64,000 nucleotides of DNA, taken from NCBI GenBank assembly GCA_900618795.1, contig UYJD01000005.1, positions 1,498,092 through 1,562,091 of the forward strand, written 5' to 3'. The translations under genes and the position numbers were made by a program. The stretch is from Cyanodermella asteris. Its lineage: Eukaryota; Ascomycota; Lecanoromycetes; Ostropales; Stictidaceae. This document shows, in pieces, positions 51,602-63,697 of the stretch. The notes beneath the pieces are model-generated. The model worked only from the letters and a program-made list of their open reading frames with translations. It was not told the origin of the DNA and did not search any database. Positions within the stretch are counted from its first letter, which is position 1. Each line of letters starts with the position of its first letter.

Positions 51602-52682
51602 ACTGTCCGATATGCGCCGAATCTATACGGAGCCGGAAAGCTGTATTGAGAAATTGTGTCGATGGGACATGAAATGTAGCTTGCAGCTGTGAGAAAATTG
51701 ATACAGATAGTAGGTAGTGAAAGCGGGTTCATGCGAGACTGCGATGGAAGATTCGACGAGTTTTGCACAGGTAGCGCCATTTTCATGCCCTAGTGCGAGC
51801 AGACCGATCAAAGTACGGAAGGCGCGACTCAAGCAACAGCCTAGAAACCCCAAGAACAAACGCCGACGCTTCGAACGATATGAGCGATCATCGGCTATGA
51901 CTCAAGACACGTACTGCATCCCGCTCAGAAGGAACAACGAAAATGGAAAATGCCCGAGGGATCAATCTTCGAAGTCTTGTGTATTCTGTCTATCTCTGTC
52001 GCTCCCGGATAGCCAGCTTGGGCAGTGTACGCCTCAAGAATTTTCTGACAGATTGCAACTACCTTCACACATTGTCGACTATCACCCGTTTGTCCATCCC
52101 ACCCCAAAGAGTTCTCGCGCGTGGGGAATCGTGAAAATCAAGTCCAACCACCTTTCATCTCTTGCCTCGTCTCCAAGAGCCTCTCCATCAGCCAATACCT
52201 AAAAACCAAGATCATCTCAGCATTCGCCACAAACAGTAACATCCCGAAAACTTTAGACTGCTGATCACATCAAAGTTTGTGTAGGTAAATCCGCATAGGA
52301 AGGTTTGCGAGACAAGGCGTCGTCGTCAAGGTAAAATCGTCCGCATGTTTTTGAATCGTATCGGGGAAGCGAATCGTAGCCAAGGTCATGTCGAAAAGAA
52401 GTAAGAGAATCCTTTTTCCTCCTCGTGAGCGGATCGTATTCTGTCGTCAACACTCAAGACGCCGGCACCAGAGGATGAGGCTGCACAAAGGCGACACCTC
52501 CCAGCAGGGTAACCAAGGTTTGGCGCCAGACTCCGGAAAAAGAGGTACAAAACGAGTGTGGGGGCACATCCAGTGTAGCCAACGGACTTTAGGAAATAAC
52601 CAAAAAAACACGCAGATGCCGCACAGTACCAGGAACTAGCCAAGAATCAAATCTTCCTGGACTCGAAAGCCGTGGGAGAAGA
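51602..52682. other. Intergenic, no gene seen
   Basis: Promoter side of dmc1 and 3' flank of the zinc-knuckle gene. A 160-codon plus-strand frame at 51717-52202 has no recognisable motif and is regarded as chance. Confidence 0.5.
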
Positions 52683-53561
52683 TTATGCGACGGTCGGGGC
52701 TGCGGCCGCAGCAACGGGCGCAACCTGGTCAATTGGCAGGCTCTCCGTCTGGCCGTTCACTTCAGTCGATGTGCAGTCACGCGAGATGTGACCAGCCTGG
52801 CCACAACGGTAGCAAACTTTGCCGGTTGCGTTCAAGGGACCACCGTTCGTAGCTGTGCAGTCTCGTGAGATGTGACCCTGGAGCCGGGTCAGTACATGCT
52901 TGACCTCGGAATCCGTGAGCGGTGCCAAGAATTCAGAATACTTACCAGCTTGCCGCATGCGTAGCACTTTTGTGCTGCCGCCTGGCAATCGCGAGCAAAA
53001 TTGTTGGGGCCACCACGGAACCCGCCGTATCCTCCACGTGGTGGAGGTGCGCCTCGACCCATGCCTGGCATAGCGCCGGTGGGGCAGTTGCGCTGCAGAG
53101 TCGTCAGACAGAGTTTGAGCCCGTAGACATGGAGAAACTCACGGCAAGGTGACCGGGCTGGCCACAGGAATAGCAGCGACCGCCAGTAGCACCACTCAGA
53201 CGTAGAGTCGGGCAGTCAGCCTGGACGTGACCCAAACCCTGACAGTGGTAGCACTGCTTAGCTGTTGTAGTCAGTAATCTGTTCGTCCATATACAGCGCT
53301 AGATGCTCACTCTCGGTAGTGCGAGGCATGGGGCACTGGTTAGACTCGTGGCCTGTTTGTCCATCAGCATATGCGGCAAGTCGAACCCGTTTTTGAGCGT
53401 ACCAGGCTGCTTGCAGTTATAGCAAAGACGCTCCGACGAAGAGCAGACCTCTGGTAAGGTGGTCAGCTTGTGACAGCGCTCGGGGCATTCCAACTGAACA
53501 AACCGGCATAGTGCCCGACATTGCCGCACTTGTAGCACGCACGGCGCGTAAGACCCGACAT
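52683..53561 (-). CDS. GIS2: CCHC zinc-knuckle nucleic-acid-binding protein (CNBP/Gis2/Byr3-like)
   Basis: Six exons: 53561-53504, 53450-53403, 53352-53311, 53261-53143, 53092-52946, 52877-52683; 202 residues. The five introns are 49-68 bp; small exons are typical of this gene. Six CX2CX4HX4C knuckles are present in order: CYKCGNVGHYAEVC, CYNCKQPGHESNQC, CYHCQGLGHVQADC, CYSCGQPGHLARNC, CYACGKLGHISRDC and CYRCGQAGHISRDC. Several are completed only by splicing, which confirms the exon joins. A Gly/Arg/Pro-rich spacer with RGAPPPRGGYGGFRGG, resembling an RGG box, lies between knuckles 4 and 5. Homologues bind G-rich single-stranded DNA and mRNA and act in translation and stress granules. The C-terminus is Ala/Pro-rich. 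Confidence 0.95.
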
Positions 53562-55246
53562 TTTGTCTTCTTTATAGAAAGCGTGGCTGTTATCCTTGCT
53601 TAGCTCGCCGTTCATTTGGAGGTTGATCTGACCCAGTGGTGGTCCTTTCCGAGCTCTTTATTTTCGACGAAAATCGACGCAGCGGCAGTGTTCGGCGAAA
53701 GAGCTCGCGAAGAAAAAGATGGTGCTCGTTGGTGAAAGCGTCGTACCTTAAAAACTAGGTAGCAAGAGTGACTCCTGTCTGCATGTTGTAGTGCACTGGT
53801 CAGCCTCATTCCACGGACGCACACCGTCGGCGCTGGCGCAACAAGCAGCTCGGTCCAAAATGACAAACGAGTGGCATGGACATTCTCGCGTGCGCAGGCG
53901 CATAACGGATGAAGAAACGTGTTCGCGCCGTACCTTTCCTCTCAACAGACCTCCAAGGACCACCGGCGCAATGAAACCCTTTCGCAAACTCGAGAACGAC
54001 GTAAAACTCTTCATGCAGCGTGGAGCCCCAGAACAGCAAGTCGAAAGGAGCGGCCCGGAATGCGGCTTTTGAACAAAACGAGCCGGCAGCAGCAGCAGCA
54101 GCTGACTCGCTGGGCCAATCAGCTCGCTCCCCAATCAGGAGACATTTGCGGCCATGGAAAAGGGCTTGGGCTGGGTCAGACGGTAATCTCCATGATTGCA
54201 TGCCATCCATCCGTGCATCGTCGCCGATAGACTTCGCCGTCAAATCTTCGCGAGCGCCCGCCTTCGACCCTCATCAGCCTTATCGCCAGGCGTGTCGGAA
54301 CGATCGAGCGTGGGCAGTACAGGTCCCGCGGGCGACGTGGTCTATATACTGTAGCATACCTACCTTACCTTCCTGGCCCTGCGCATGGCGACCGCTGAAA
54401 CGTGCTCAGTGGCAGCAGTGAGCGGGTTGTGCCTTCTTCCCGCATGGCCGACTGTGTGCGGCCGGCGAATCTGCACATGGCTTCTGCTGCCCCAGGACGC
54501 CAATCCATTCCCTACAAGACCTAGCTTGTACCAAGGCGGCTTCCACATCACCTCTCGCGACATTGTTACGCGACGGCTCAAGTACCGAGGTACCGCCATG
54601 TCTGAGCCCGACTTGTTGTTTGGTTGGTGCCCGGACTTGTGAAGACGCGACCAGCTTTGACCATGCGACAAATATAGAAAATCAAGGACACCAAGCACCT
54701 TCGATTTTGATTCTTGAGCAGACACAGTACGGGCTTTTCGCAAAGTTTCATGACCGGGGAATGCAAGGCACCAGTTGGTCCAACAACCCTGAAATGGTCG
54801 TCTTATATATTTGTCCGTAATCTGAAATTAGAATAGCCTGGAATAAATCTGCTCCGTTGAACCGGCCATACACAAAGAAGCAGATGAGTCTCGTAAAGAC
54901 AAACCATCTGCGGCCTGGAGCTTGAATGCTTTAGACAGGTACGTTTAGCAGACAGCGGTCTCAAAGGTGGACCAAAACCCACTGATACTGACTTCTTGGT
55001 ATCGCACCGTAGGTTCATTGTGACTTCAGCATTCAATTTCGGTGGATGATAGGTTTACTGTGCGGTCCACTGCACAACCTGATTACGAAGAGTAATCCAA
55101 GATTGCGTGTACAGAGACCGACGTTGCCGACAACTTGAACCTCTCCCGTTGAGGTTCTATACATCAGCCACCCAAGTCTACCAAGTCCAGACGCTTTGCC
55201 GTGAAGCCGCTCTAGTAACAGATATCAATACACGTCAACGAAGACT
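53562..55246. other. 1.7-kb intergenic region, no supported gene
   Basis: Upstream of the zinc-knuckle gene and downstream of GDT1. Frames of up to 145 codons overlap on both strands around 53750-54420 without motifs; a short CAG run (near 54087) encodes Ala/Gln/Ser runs in different frames. Nothing supportable. Confidence 0.5.
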
Positions 55247-56928
55247 CTACTTGTAGTAGAATGCTTCTGCGAGATAGATGAAACCAAAGATGATGAATGC
55301 AACAGCGCCACCGAGTGTAACTGTAAGAGGTTAGCAAGTGAGCACCGAACAGAGTAAAAACGGTTTGACTCACCAGTCCGCATACTAACTCGGCCTGCAA
55401 TGGCTCGGCCGCCGATGACTGCAATTCCAGTGCAAATGGTGTGTCCAGTCAATGCACCGATAGTGACTGACCAGTAATTTTGGCCTGCAGCCATGGCAAT
55501 CGTAGCGATTTGGCTACGGTCGCCCCATTCGCCCAAGAAAGTCATGACAAAAGTCTGAACCCAGGCCGGGCTCAAGAGAAGGCTGAAAAGATTTTGCGCG
55601 CCGATGAGGAAGCTGTTGAAGGTGTTACCGTTACGGGCAGGGCTTCGAGCACGAATGCTATCAGGCGAATCTGGAGGACTGTCCGGGGGTGCTGGAAGCC
55701 TGTTCGAGCTGACGCGCGCTTTGCGGCCGCTTTCAAGTGCCCAGGGATTCGTTTGGTTGGAGCTGCGACGATAAAGTCGTGCGGCTTCGGCTTCCTTCTC
55801 CTCGAGCTCCGACTCTACTTCGCGCATCTCTTCTCCGACACCATCGTCAGGACTCATCGCTCGTCCCTCGCTGATCATCTTTGCGCCGAAGACGAGGAAA
55901 AGGATAGCTGCTGCAAAGTTCGTAAAGCGTGGAGGAAGCAACATTGGAGCCGCATGGCCCATAATCGCGGAGCCAACGGTCATGACGGCTAAAGCTGGGA
56001 GCGCAGCGGAGAAGACGAAAAGCGGGGGGTGCTTCATGGCCATGAGAGCAGCTACGAGGAAAGTCTTGTCACCAATCTCGCTGAATATAATCATCGTCAA
56101 TGAAAGCGCAAAGGAATGGAATGGTCGAATGATGGCCCCTTCTTCGGCCTTTGAACCAGTAGTCGAAGTAGACGATGATGGTTTGTTGATCTTCAGTAAA
56201 TCGGAGCTTTCGGATCCGGCGGGAATAGGATGGGGGATGTCGTGTGGTTTGTCAGGTAAGTCTGCAGGTTTGGAGAGTCCTGCCGCGTCTGGAATGGTCT
56301 TATCATCTTTGTCCTTGACAGGTCCCGTTTTCCCATCGCTCTTAGCATTTGACTCGGAATCCTTCAATTTCTTGGTGTCTTTATCGGAGGTCTTGTCGCT
56401 ATCCTTGAGCTTCTTTTCTTCGCTGTGAGGTAGAGGAGGTGCTTCTGTAGGTTCTTCGGGTTTCTTGTCCTTGGCCTTGTCTTTGGTCTTTTCGGTAATG
56501 CCACCTTCTGTGCCTCGCTGGCCATCTTTGGGGCCTGATCTGCCCTTATCATCCATAACACCCTCGTTGGACTCAGGTAGCGTGCTGTCGCCTGCGGAGC
56601 CGGTCTTGGACCCAGGCTTTTTGCCAGACCCGAGTTCGTCACCATTCTTTTTCCGGTCGCGCTCCGCAGCAGTCTCGACAAATGGACCTTCATGCGGCCT
56701 ACCGTCCTTGCCATCATACGGAGCATCCTTGATAGGAATTTCTTTGCTGTCCAGGGAGGCTAATGATGTTGCGAGGGTGGAAGAAGCTGTAGTTGTTCGT
56801 GTGGCGGCCGGAGCAGGCTCTCTCTTGACCAGGGCATAGCTGTCTGCGGCAGCGCCCAGTTGGGGCCAGGCTGTGAAGGTAAAGGCAAGAAGTAGAGACG
56901 CCCGTATCGGACGTCTTTGTAACTTCAT
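55247..56928 (-). CDS. GDT1: Gdt1-like (UPF0016/TMEM165) Golgi Ca2+/Mn2+ transporter
   Basis: Two exons, 56928-55374 and 55320-55247, with a 53-bp intron (gtgagt..tacag, branch GCTAAC); 542 residues. A signal peptide (about residues 1-28) is followed by a ~230-residue disordered Lys/Asp/Glu/Ser-rich region ending in a KREP/KDSDK-type tract, much longer than the yeast N-terminus. Two homologous three-helix clusters carry the family motif E-x-G-D-(K/R)-(T/S): SEIGDKTF (about residue 280) and GEWGDRSQ (about 466). An acidic loop (EEMREVESELEEKEAEAA) lies between them. Exon 2 supplies the last helix GGAVAFIIFGFIYLAEAFYYK. Homologues exchange Ca2+/Mn2+ for protons in the Golgi and are needed for glycosylation. 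Confidence 0.93.
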
Positions 56929-57565
56929 GACGGCGACAAGGAATTAGGGAGGAGGGAGAGGAGGTCGCGTGGTGTGATGGACAAGGTCGGCGTGGCCAGA
57001 ACAGAAAGGGATTGTCGGGGAACAAGGAGTGACGTGGAGGCTGTAGAAGTTGTGAGACAGGTGGTGGCACGAAGGAAGGATTGGAAGCAGAAGACAATGA
57101 CAGGGCGTGAAAGGCGAAGGCGAGAAGAGAAGAGAAGCGAATGCGAAGGCAGTGCCGGGCTGGTGGTCGAGTAGCACTCCTGTACAGCTGGCCCAAAAAT
57201 GATGCAGAAGCGCAGGCGTCGGCAGCGGTCAGGCCAAGTCGAGTTCGGCCAGTCTCTGTGTCGGGCTCGCGCACTGCCAAGACGCCCCCTTTCGAGCTTG
57301 CTGACGTACACGCAAACGACGCCAACCCGATTCGGCAAATTCAATCACTGGCACTTGAATGTTTATCGGCCCGTCTCTCTGCCCGTCGGACCCCACTCCG
57401 CAGCCAGCCAAAGCGCGAGAGGGCCATCCAAACAAACAGATTCAAGGTCACGCATCTTCTGCTCGCGGCTTTGACATTGAATGACGCCGTTCTCTTTGCG
57501 TCGAGCGCATATCACAATTCATAGACACCCTCAAATCTGCATTGCAATGGTCTGACTGTCGCGCA
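56929..57565. other. Divergent promoter region, GDT1 / telobox protein
   Basis: 637 bases between divergent starts. G/A-rich on the plus strand near 57090-57150 (pyrimidine-rich leader for GDT1). No TATA box evident. Confidence 0.5.
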
Positions 57566-60241
57566 ATGCCGCCCCGCACGCGTCCCGCAACCCGGCAAGA
57601 TGGCCGGCCAGCTTCCTCCGCGTCAGATATAGCTCCAAGCACCGAGCCCAAGACCCGTACCAAACGTGTCACTAGCAACCAACCTCCTGCCAGCGCTCCT
57701 CCTCTGAGACGCGCCAAACCACGCGGCCAATCCAATGATGATAACGAGGAACCCGCTCGTCTGCCGGGTGGGCGCGGCAAGGCCAAGCGAAGGCAAGAGA
57801 CGCCCACATCAAAGATAGCGCAAATCCACAGTACAATTGAGGAGGATGAAGAGAAAGAGGAAGACGAACCCGAAGGCGATACTCAGGGAACCATTCACCT
57901 GGCTGGCCGGGAAGCGAATACGGCCGCCAGTAGCGATGTCGCGCCTGGGAACTTTGCCGATGCCCCAGAAGTGCCTGACAAGACCGTCACTCAACCCGCA
58001 CCTCCATCTCCGGCTCTCAGTGGCACCACTGCGAGGGTATCTGACGTCAGATTCGATGTCCCTGAACCGGTCGCCGAGATGCAAAACATATCGCAGTTAT
58101 GGAAGACGGCGTGGAGGTGCATCAACAAGGTGATGCCCAGGAGTCTCAACGATGAGCAACTCGCAGAGCATCACCGACGGCTCTGTGAGGAGGGAAGCGA
58201 AACGAATGCCGAATTGAATCCTATAATGATCAACTTTCGCACGACGTTCGCACTATATGCTAGAGGAGCCTTCATTGATGTTCCGGAGAGAGTCGCGGCC
58301 CTGGCTGGTGCTCGCGGTCGCGCCGTGTCCTTGCTCCCGGATCAGCGCCGCAGTGATGAAGTTTTACTCATGGCCAATATAGCAATGCTCTTACTCGACA
58401 TTGCGACTGATTCTAAAAATGCCACGGACCTTTCTCGGGACACTCTTCAACAATTCGAGGAAAATCTCGCTTCGTATTTTGTCAACGGCTTAGGTGACGG
58501 CATCGGCGAAACTAACGCCAGAAAGGAGGTTTTTGACCTGGCCATCTCGTGGAGAGAACAGACTGCTGTTCAAGTCATGAACAATCTATATGGGGAGGTA
58601 ACTGGTGAAGAGGTCCTCTTGCAATTATATTTCACAGACGGGCAGAAAGCTTTGCGAGGCTGGGAGACCCCCGGAATGCACGATGAAGACATTACGGGCA
58701 GCACCAAGACGGCTTTGACGGAGTCCGCGGAGAAGTTCCAAAACATCATTTCTGGCCGAGAGGATAAAGAATTTTCAGATTGGAATGGGGAGCTGGCAAG
58801 AGCGTTCCCTCCGGAGCAATTCAGGCGAAATCTGCTCCGATGGGTTCGACGTCGTGCTCGTGAGCTTCGCGAGTCGTTCGACGACCGGCTAGATGGTGAC
58901 GTGGACGCACTTCAACGCGAGCTGCTCGGCAGTGCGGACAAGGCGGCTTCTCAAGTCGAGGCTGTAGCTCCTGAGCAGCCGCGTGAATCAGGCAAGGGGC
59001 CTGAGGCTGAACAACGCCGAACAAAGAAAAAGAAGGGCAGGAAGTCAACGGATTTCTGGGCAGCACTGAAGAAAGCCAATGCGGAAGATCTCAAGGAGCA
59101 GAATGTCAATGTCGCATCCATCACGGAACCTCAGACGGCGCCAGCTCCTGTTCAAGGCGGTAACGTTGCAAACGGAAATGGCACAGTGATGGTGGCAGGG
59201 CAAATCTACGAAGACGGTGACCTTGTACCAGGAAACGACGATGAGGAGGTTGTTGATGAAGGGAGACAAACGCCGCCGAGTAATAGCGATCGCATCCATG
59301 TGGCTCGAGGCACACGCAACAGAGCACGCATACCCTCGTCGCAGATGATTGCCGACCATTTACCGCAGGCCGCCTCAAACCGCATCGAAATTCCCAAAAT
59401 TCGAAAGCGAGCGTTCAATGCACCGCAGTCCGGCGCTCGAGCAGAGATATGGAATGGTGAGCTGGAGAGCCAAGCTTCAACGTCGCGGAGTGATGAGCGT
59501 GGGGCCACGAACCAGGTACCGACACGATCACAGCAGCGCACTAATACCACCCGCGATGTCAACAATGACGAGGATGATGAATACGACGACTTTGAGACCG
59601 ACACTCGGCAGATGCCGCGCAAAGACCGGAAGATTCCATCAAGTGGGCAAGCTCAGGCCGGCACAAAACGTACGAGAGACGAAGACGCCAACGGTGAAGT
59701 TGAAGAACCTCAATCAAAGCGACAACGAGATTCTCGGGAGCCTCACAGGGTTGAAGCCACCAGGGTCTCGAGCAATTCGACGGCGCCAAGGGTTATTGAC
59801 GAGCGGATCTCCTCAAGCATGCCAGCGATGCCCAACGAAGGTCGTGTAAGAGAAGGTGGCAAGCTTCCTTGGACCGCCGAGGAAGATCAAGTTCTCCTCG
59901 ACGGCGTTGAGGAGTTCCGGGACAAACAGCGCATGCCGAAGATCTTGAGTCGAGAGTTTGACAGACTAGGGGTCTTGGAGTCACGCGGACGCCAAAACCC
60001 AGATCTCACGAATCGAGCGAGAGTGCTGAAGGCACAGTTGATCAAGTACGTCTGGACTTGGTGTTCTTTGCTTTGGCTTTGGACTAACTGATTTTGTAGG
60101 CAAGCGCACAGCGTGGAAGATGCGCTTCAAGATCGACCTGGGCTGAGGGAGATTCCGCTGAAGACGGTCGAGCTTAAGAAGTTATTGACGGCTGGAATCG
60201 ACATCAAGAGTCTGCGAGAATCGGACAAATTCTTCGCTTAG
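57566..60241 (+). CDS. Telobox Myb protein, probable telomere-repeat binding factor (Taz1/TRF-like)
   Basis: Two exons, 57566-60045 and 60100-60241, with a 54-bp intron (gtacgt..tgtag, branch CTAAC); 873 residues. The N-terminus is Pro/Arg/Ser-rich and acidic. Residues about 175-400 are helical (NISQLWKTAWRCINKVMPRS, DEVLLMANIAMLLLDIATDS) and of the size of a TRFH dimerisation domain. A long charged region with nuclear-type basic clusters follows. At about 765-830 is a Myb/SANT domain, GKLPWTAEEDQVLLDGVEEF, whose third helix (NPDLTNRARVLKAQ, interrupted by the intron) resembles the telobox of S. pombe Taz1 (LKDKARNMK). The C-terminal exon ends IDIKSLRESDKFFA. Binding of telomere repeats is inferred; a Tbf1-like transcription role is the main alternative. 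Confidence 0.68.
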
Positions 60242-61456
60242 GCAGGACTCTTCTTGAGCTTGGCGTTGGACGGCAGTTTGCTACTGGTGCTTTCTCATGA
60301 GATACCCTACGGATCGTATACATTCCAGGCTGAAGAAGGGTGGTTGGGACCATCGATTCGGATGAAAGGCTTTGGCAAGGCCTGGAGCATTTATGCATAA
60401 AATACTAGTATTAAGCTTCTGGTTGCAAAACAGCTGCATGGGCCTTTGATATCCGAGGTATTGGCGCATACAGTCTCATATCCAGCATGGGTAGAAGGAC
60501 CCAGCAAATTCCGCCCCTGAAATATTGATGAGGCTCCAAAACGGCCAGGCGGTGATTCGCCGGAAAGGAGAAATCCACAATGGGGAACGGCCCGCCTGAG
60601 ACACGCGTTTTGCTGGCTGCCTCGCTGTACAGCAGAACTCTTCAGAATCTTGAGAGGAATGGCCGTATAGCACAAATCCGAGACCTAGATAATGGAGCTA
60701 TCGCGATTCGTGATAAGGGGAATCAAAGCGCACTGCTGCAGGGAAAAAGTCACGCTGTCACAGTTTTCACGAACCACCGGTCAGAGTCGCAACGGCTGGA
60801 TGTTCGGCGAGAACCAACGGGGAGCCAGGAACGAAGAAAGCATCGGCGGGGGGCTCTGCCAGTCTAGCCTCTCTCGCCCAGCAGCCTCTGGGGCGACCGC
60901 ATGCGTTGGTGGAACGGTACCGGGGTGGAAATGAGCATAACGGAGACGATTGTTGCCCCTGAACCGCTAGTGAGCGGGACTCGCTGTCTGTCTGCACTTT
61001 AGCGGTCGATTACGGAGAGCCCAGGGAGCCCGTGCGTCACTAACAGCTCTCGTTCGTTCACGTCCACCTTATGCCGCATCGCCGCACGCAGCATCGCGCA
61101 TCTCTTCGCTCAGCACCACAGGTCCACTCTACTCCACTCACTGCGCTGCTTCATGCCCCTGCCTGCATACTGATCATGCTGCTGAGGAGCCGCCATCACC
61201 CTCGTCCGTCCCCGTCTTCGTGCCAGAGCTGAGCTTGGTCTGCAGCTTGCCAGCCTGCTTGTTTCCTACCTACCTATCCCCTGCTTCTTCTATTCCACTA
61301 CACCGCGACTCGCCAACCAGCTCGTTCTCACCAATTGCACGGCGTCCTACCAGCATTGGCTCTCGTGAGCATCTCCACGTCGTCCCAGCCTCGCGGCGAT
61401 TCGTGTACGGCCAATTGCTGAAACCCCCCTTCACGAGTGGGAGTCCCAGCTGAGCG
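60242..61456. other. Intergenic / septin leader region
   Basis: About 1.2 kb. The last 400 bases are C/T-rich, as expected for a long 5' leader of the septin gene. No supported coding region. Confidence 0.5.
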
Positions 61457-63697
61457 ATGCCTTTCGGATTCCGCAATGGCAGTCGCGACCGCTCGCCCCT
61501 GCCGGCCACGGGTGACGCGCCTGCCGTTCTTGTCAGCACACCTCAGAATGCTCAGCCCGCTCCCCGCTCGAGGTCATTCAGCTTCGTCGGCCGTTCAAGG
61601 TCCACCGAGCGTCTCAAACCGACCGACAATTCCAGATCTTCGAAGTCGCCCGACGAGCCGGCTATAGTCCCCAAGCGCAGCTTCTCCGGCAAGAACAAGC
61701 TAGTCAAGAAACAGGTCCAGCGTGACGTTGGCGAGGTCCTGAAGCAGGCAAAAGAAGATATCCCAGCAGTGCCGCCTGTCATTCCATCACTGGCAAAACC
61801 GCCTCAGTTGCAGACGTTTGGTGGTGAGAACGTCATGCAGACGAATTCACGCCTTGGTCCAATGGCGACGAATGTGAGGGGCCGCACTGGCAGCAATGCC
61901 GTTAAGCAATCACTGGACCTGAGTCCGGCGCATGGCGTTCCTATTCCACCTATGCCTGTGTCGCCTGGAATCGAGAATGTCGATCCGTATGCTCGTACTG
62001 AGAGTATGACGAACAGGAGTCGGTACAGCTACGCCAGCAGCTTCGTCAGCCAGGTGAACGGCCCGAGGCGAGTGCGCCGGAGAAAGGACCCGACCCCGTT
62101 CAAGTGAGTATACCAGCATCGATGCGTTTGTGAACCGGACTAATTATTCGTCAGCGTTCTCGTGATTGGTGCCGCAAACGCAGGCAAGACGTCTTTCATT
62201 GATTTCCTACGCAAATCGTGCGAGCTTCCGGCAAAGAAACAACGGCCCATGACCAGAGATGGCAGCATGCTTGATCCCATTCTGCCCCAGCAAACGAGCA
62301 CTTCAGACGCTTTTGAGCACCACTATCTCGAGACCGAACTCGAAGACGGCGAGCGCATTGGACTCACATTGTGGGACTCGGAGGGGCTGGAAAAGAACAT
62401 GATCGACCTGCAGCTGCGCGAGATTACCAGCTTCATCGAGGGCAAATTCGAGGAGACGTTCTCCGAAGAGAACAAGGTCATAAGATCGCCTGGAAAGGTC
62501 CTCGATACCCACATTCACTGCGTCTTCCTCCTGCTAGATCCTCTTCAACTGGATATGAATTTTGCTGCTGCGAAAAGGGCGATGCAGCGTAATGCTAATG
62601 GAAAAGGCAGAGGCAAACCCAATATTTCGACGCTGGAGGCTAGCATGCTCGACGATCGTCTGGATTTGCAGATTCTGCGTGCGCTGCGAGGCAAAACAGT
62701 CGTCGTTCCTGTCATCAGCAAAGCGGACACTGTAACGGGCACTCACATGCGCACGTTGAAGCGCGCTATCTGGAACGTGATCAAAGAGAATGATCTGGAT
62801 CCGCTGGAAGCTCTTGGTATTGAGTTTGACGAGGACGATGAGTCTTCTGAGATGGATGCCCCGGAGTTACGTCCCACTTCAGGCGAGGGCTTGCTAGGTA
62901 TCGGAGGTTCTCGAAACTTGTCCAAATCGTCAAATCACACGGCTGCCGATACTGCCTCCAGCGACGGAAGCGAGAACACAATCAACGGTACTGCTGGAGC
63001 CCGCGCCAAGCTGAATACGGGCTCTGATTCTCTGCCACCGCTCCCGCTCAGTATTTTGACGCCGGATCCACCGGACATCCATCACAACGAAGCCGAGAAA
63101 ATGCCAGGCAATGTCGGGCGCGAATTCCCTTGGGGCTTTGCTGATCCTTACGATGAGACTCACTGCGACTTTGTGCGCCTGAAAGAGATCATTCTGGGAG
63201 AGTGGCGCGCAGATCTGAGAGAGAAGTCGCAGCAGGTGTGGTATGAGAATTGGCGTACGGCTCGACTTCGCACAGATAAAATCAAGAACGGCCAGCCAAG
63301 TGCCAGTCTGCAACCGCCCAGATCAGCGTCGAAACCGCATCTGAACACACCCAGAAGCATCCCAAATATGACCGTTCGCGAGCGCCCACCAACTGCTCAG
63401 AGACTGACCGCCAGCCCGCTCTTGAGCAATCCTGTCAGAGATGTCAGTCCGTCAGTAAGCAACGTGAGAGCACAAGCTACTTATGGAGCGCCACTCAGCC
63501 CACCTCCGTCATTTGCACCGCCTCCAACTCCGCAAGCAGCGCGGGAATTCTCGATTGCTGGCCGTGAAAGGATAGGGTCATTCTCGAGTCCTGTCCGCAC
63601 CGCTTCGCCGGCGACAAGGCACGTCCCATCGAACAACAGCGATGCTGTCACAGCATTACCTACCTTGACGACAGGAGAAGTAGGAGTCGCCAAATAA
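61457..63697 (+). CDS. Divergent septin (AspE-like?) with insertion in the G domain
   Basis: Two exons, 61457-62103 and 62155-63697, with a 51-bp intron (gtgagt..gtcag); 729 residues. The first ~200 residues are disordered, basic and Ser/Pro-rich. The GTPase domain starts at the junction, NVLVIGAANAGKTSF, with the P-loop GAANAGKT at 221-228. The switch II region reads LWDSEGL (about 288-293) where core septins have DTPG. The G4 motif is present as ISKADT (about 403). About 100 residues of acidic/Ser-rich low-complexity sequence (about 438-535) are inserted before EFPWGFADPYDETHCDF, which resumes the septin fold, followed by a septin-like KEIILGEWRADLREKS. There is no C-terminal coiled coil. 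Septins form filaments at septa and polarity sites. Group 5 (AspE) is the best guess. Confidence 0.78.

Noticed and set aside
51717-52202. 161-codon plus-strand frame divergent to dmc1
   Set aside because: Low-complexity basic/Ser composition without motif or splice signals.
53340-53400. tRNA-like GGTTCGA motif on the minus strand
   Set aside because: Lies inside intron 2 of the zinc-knuckle gene and has no matching cloverleaf arms.
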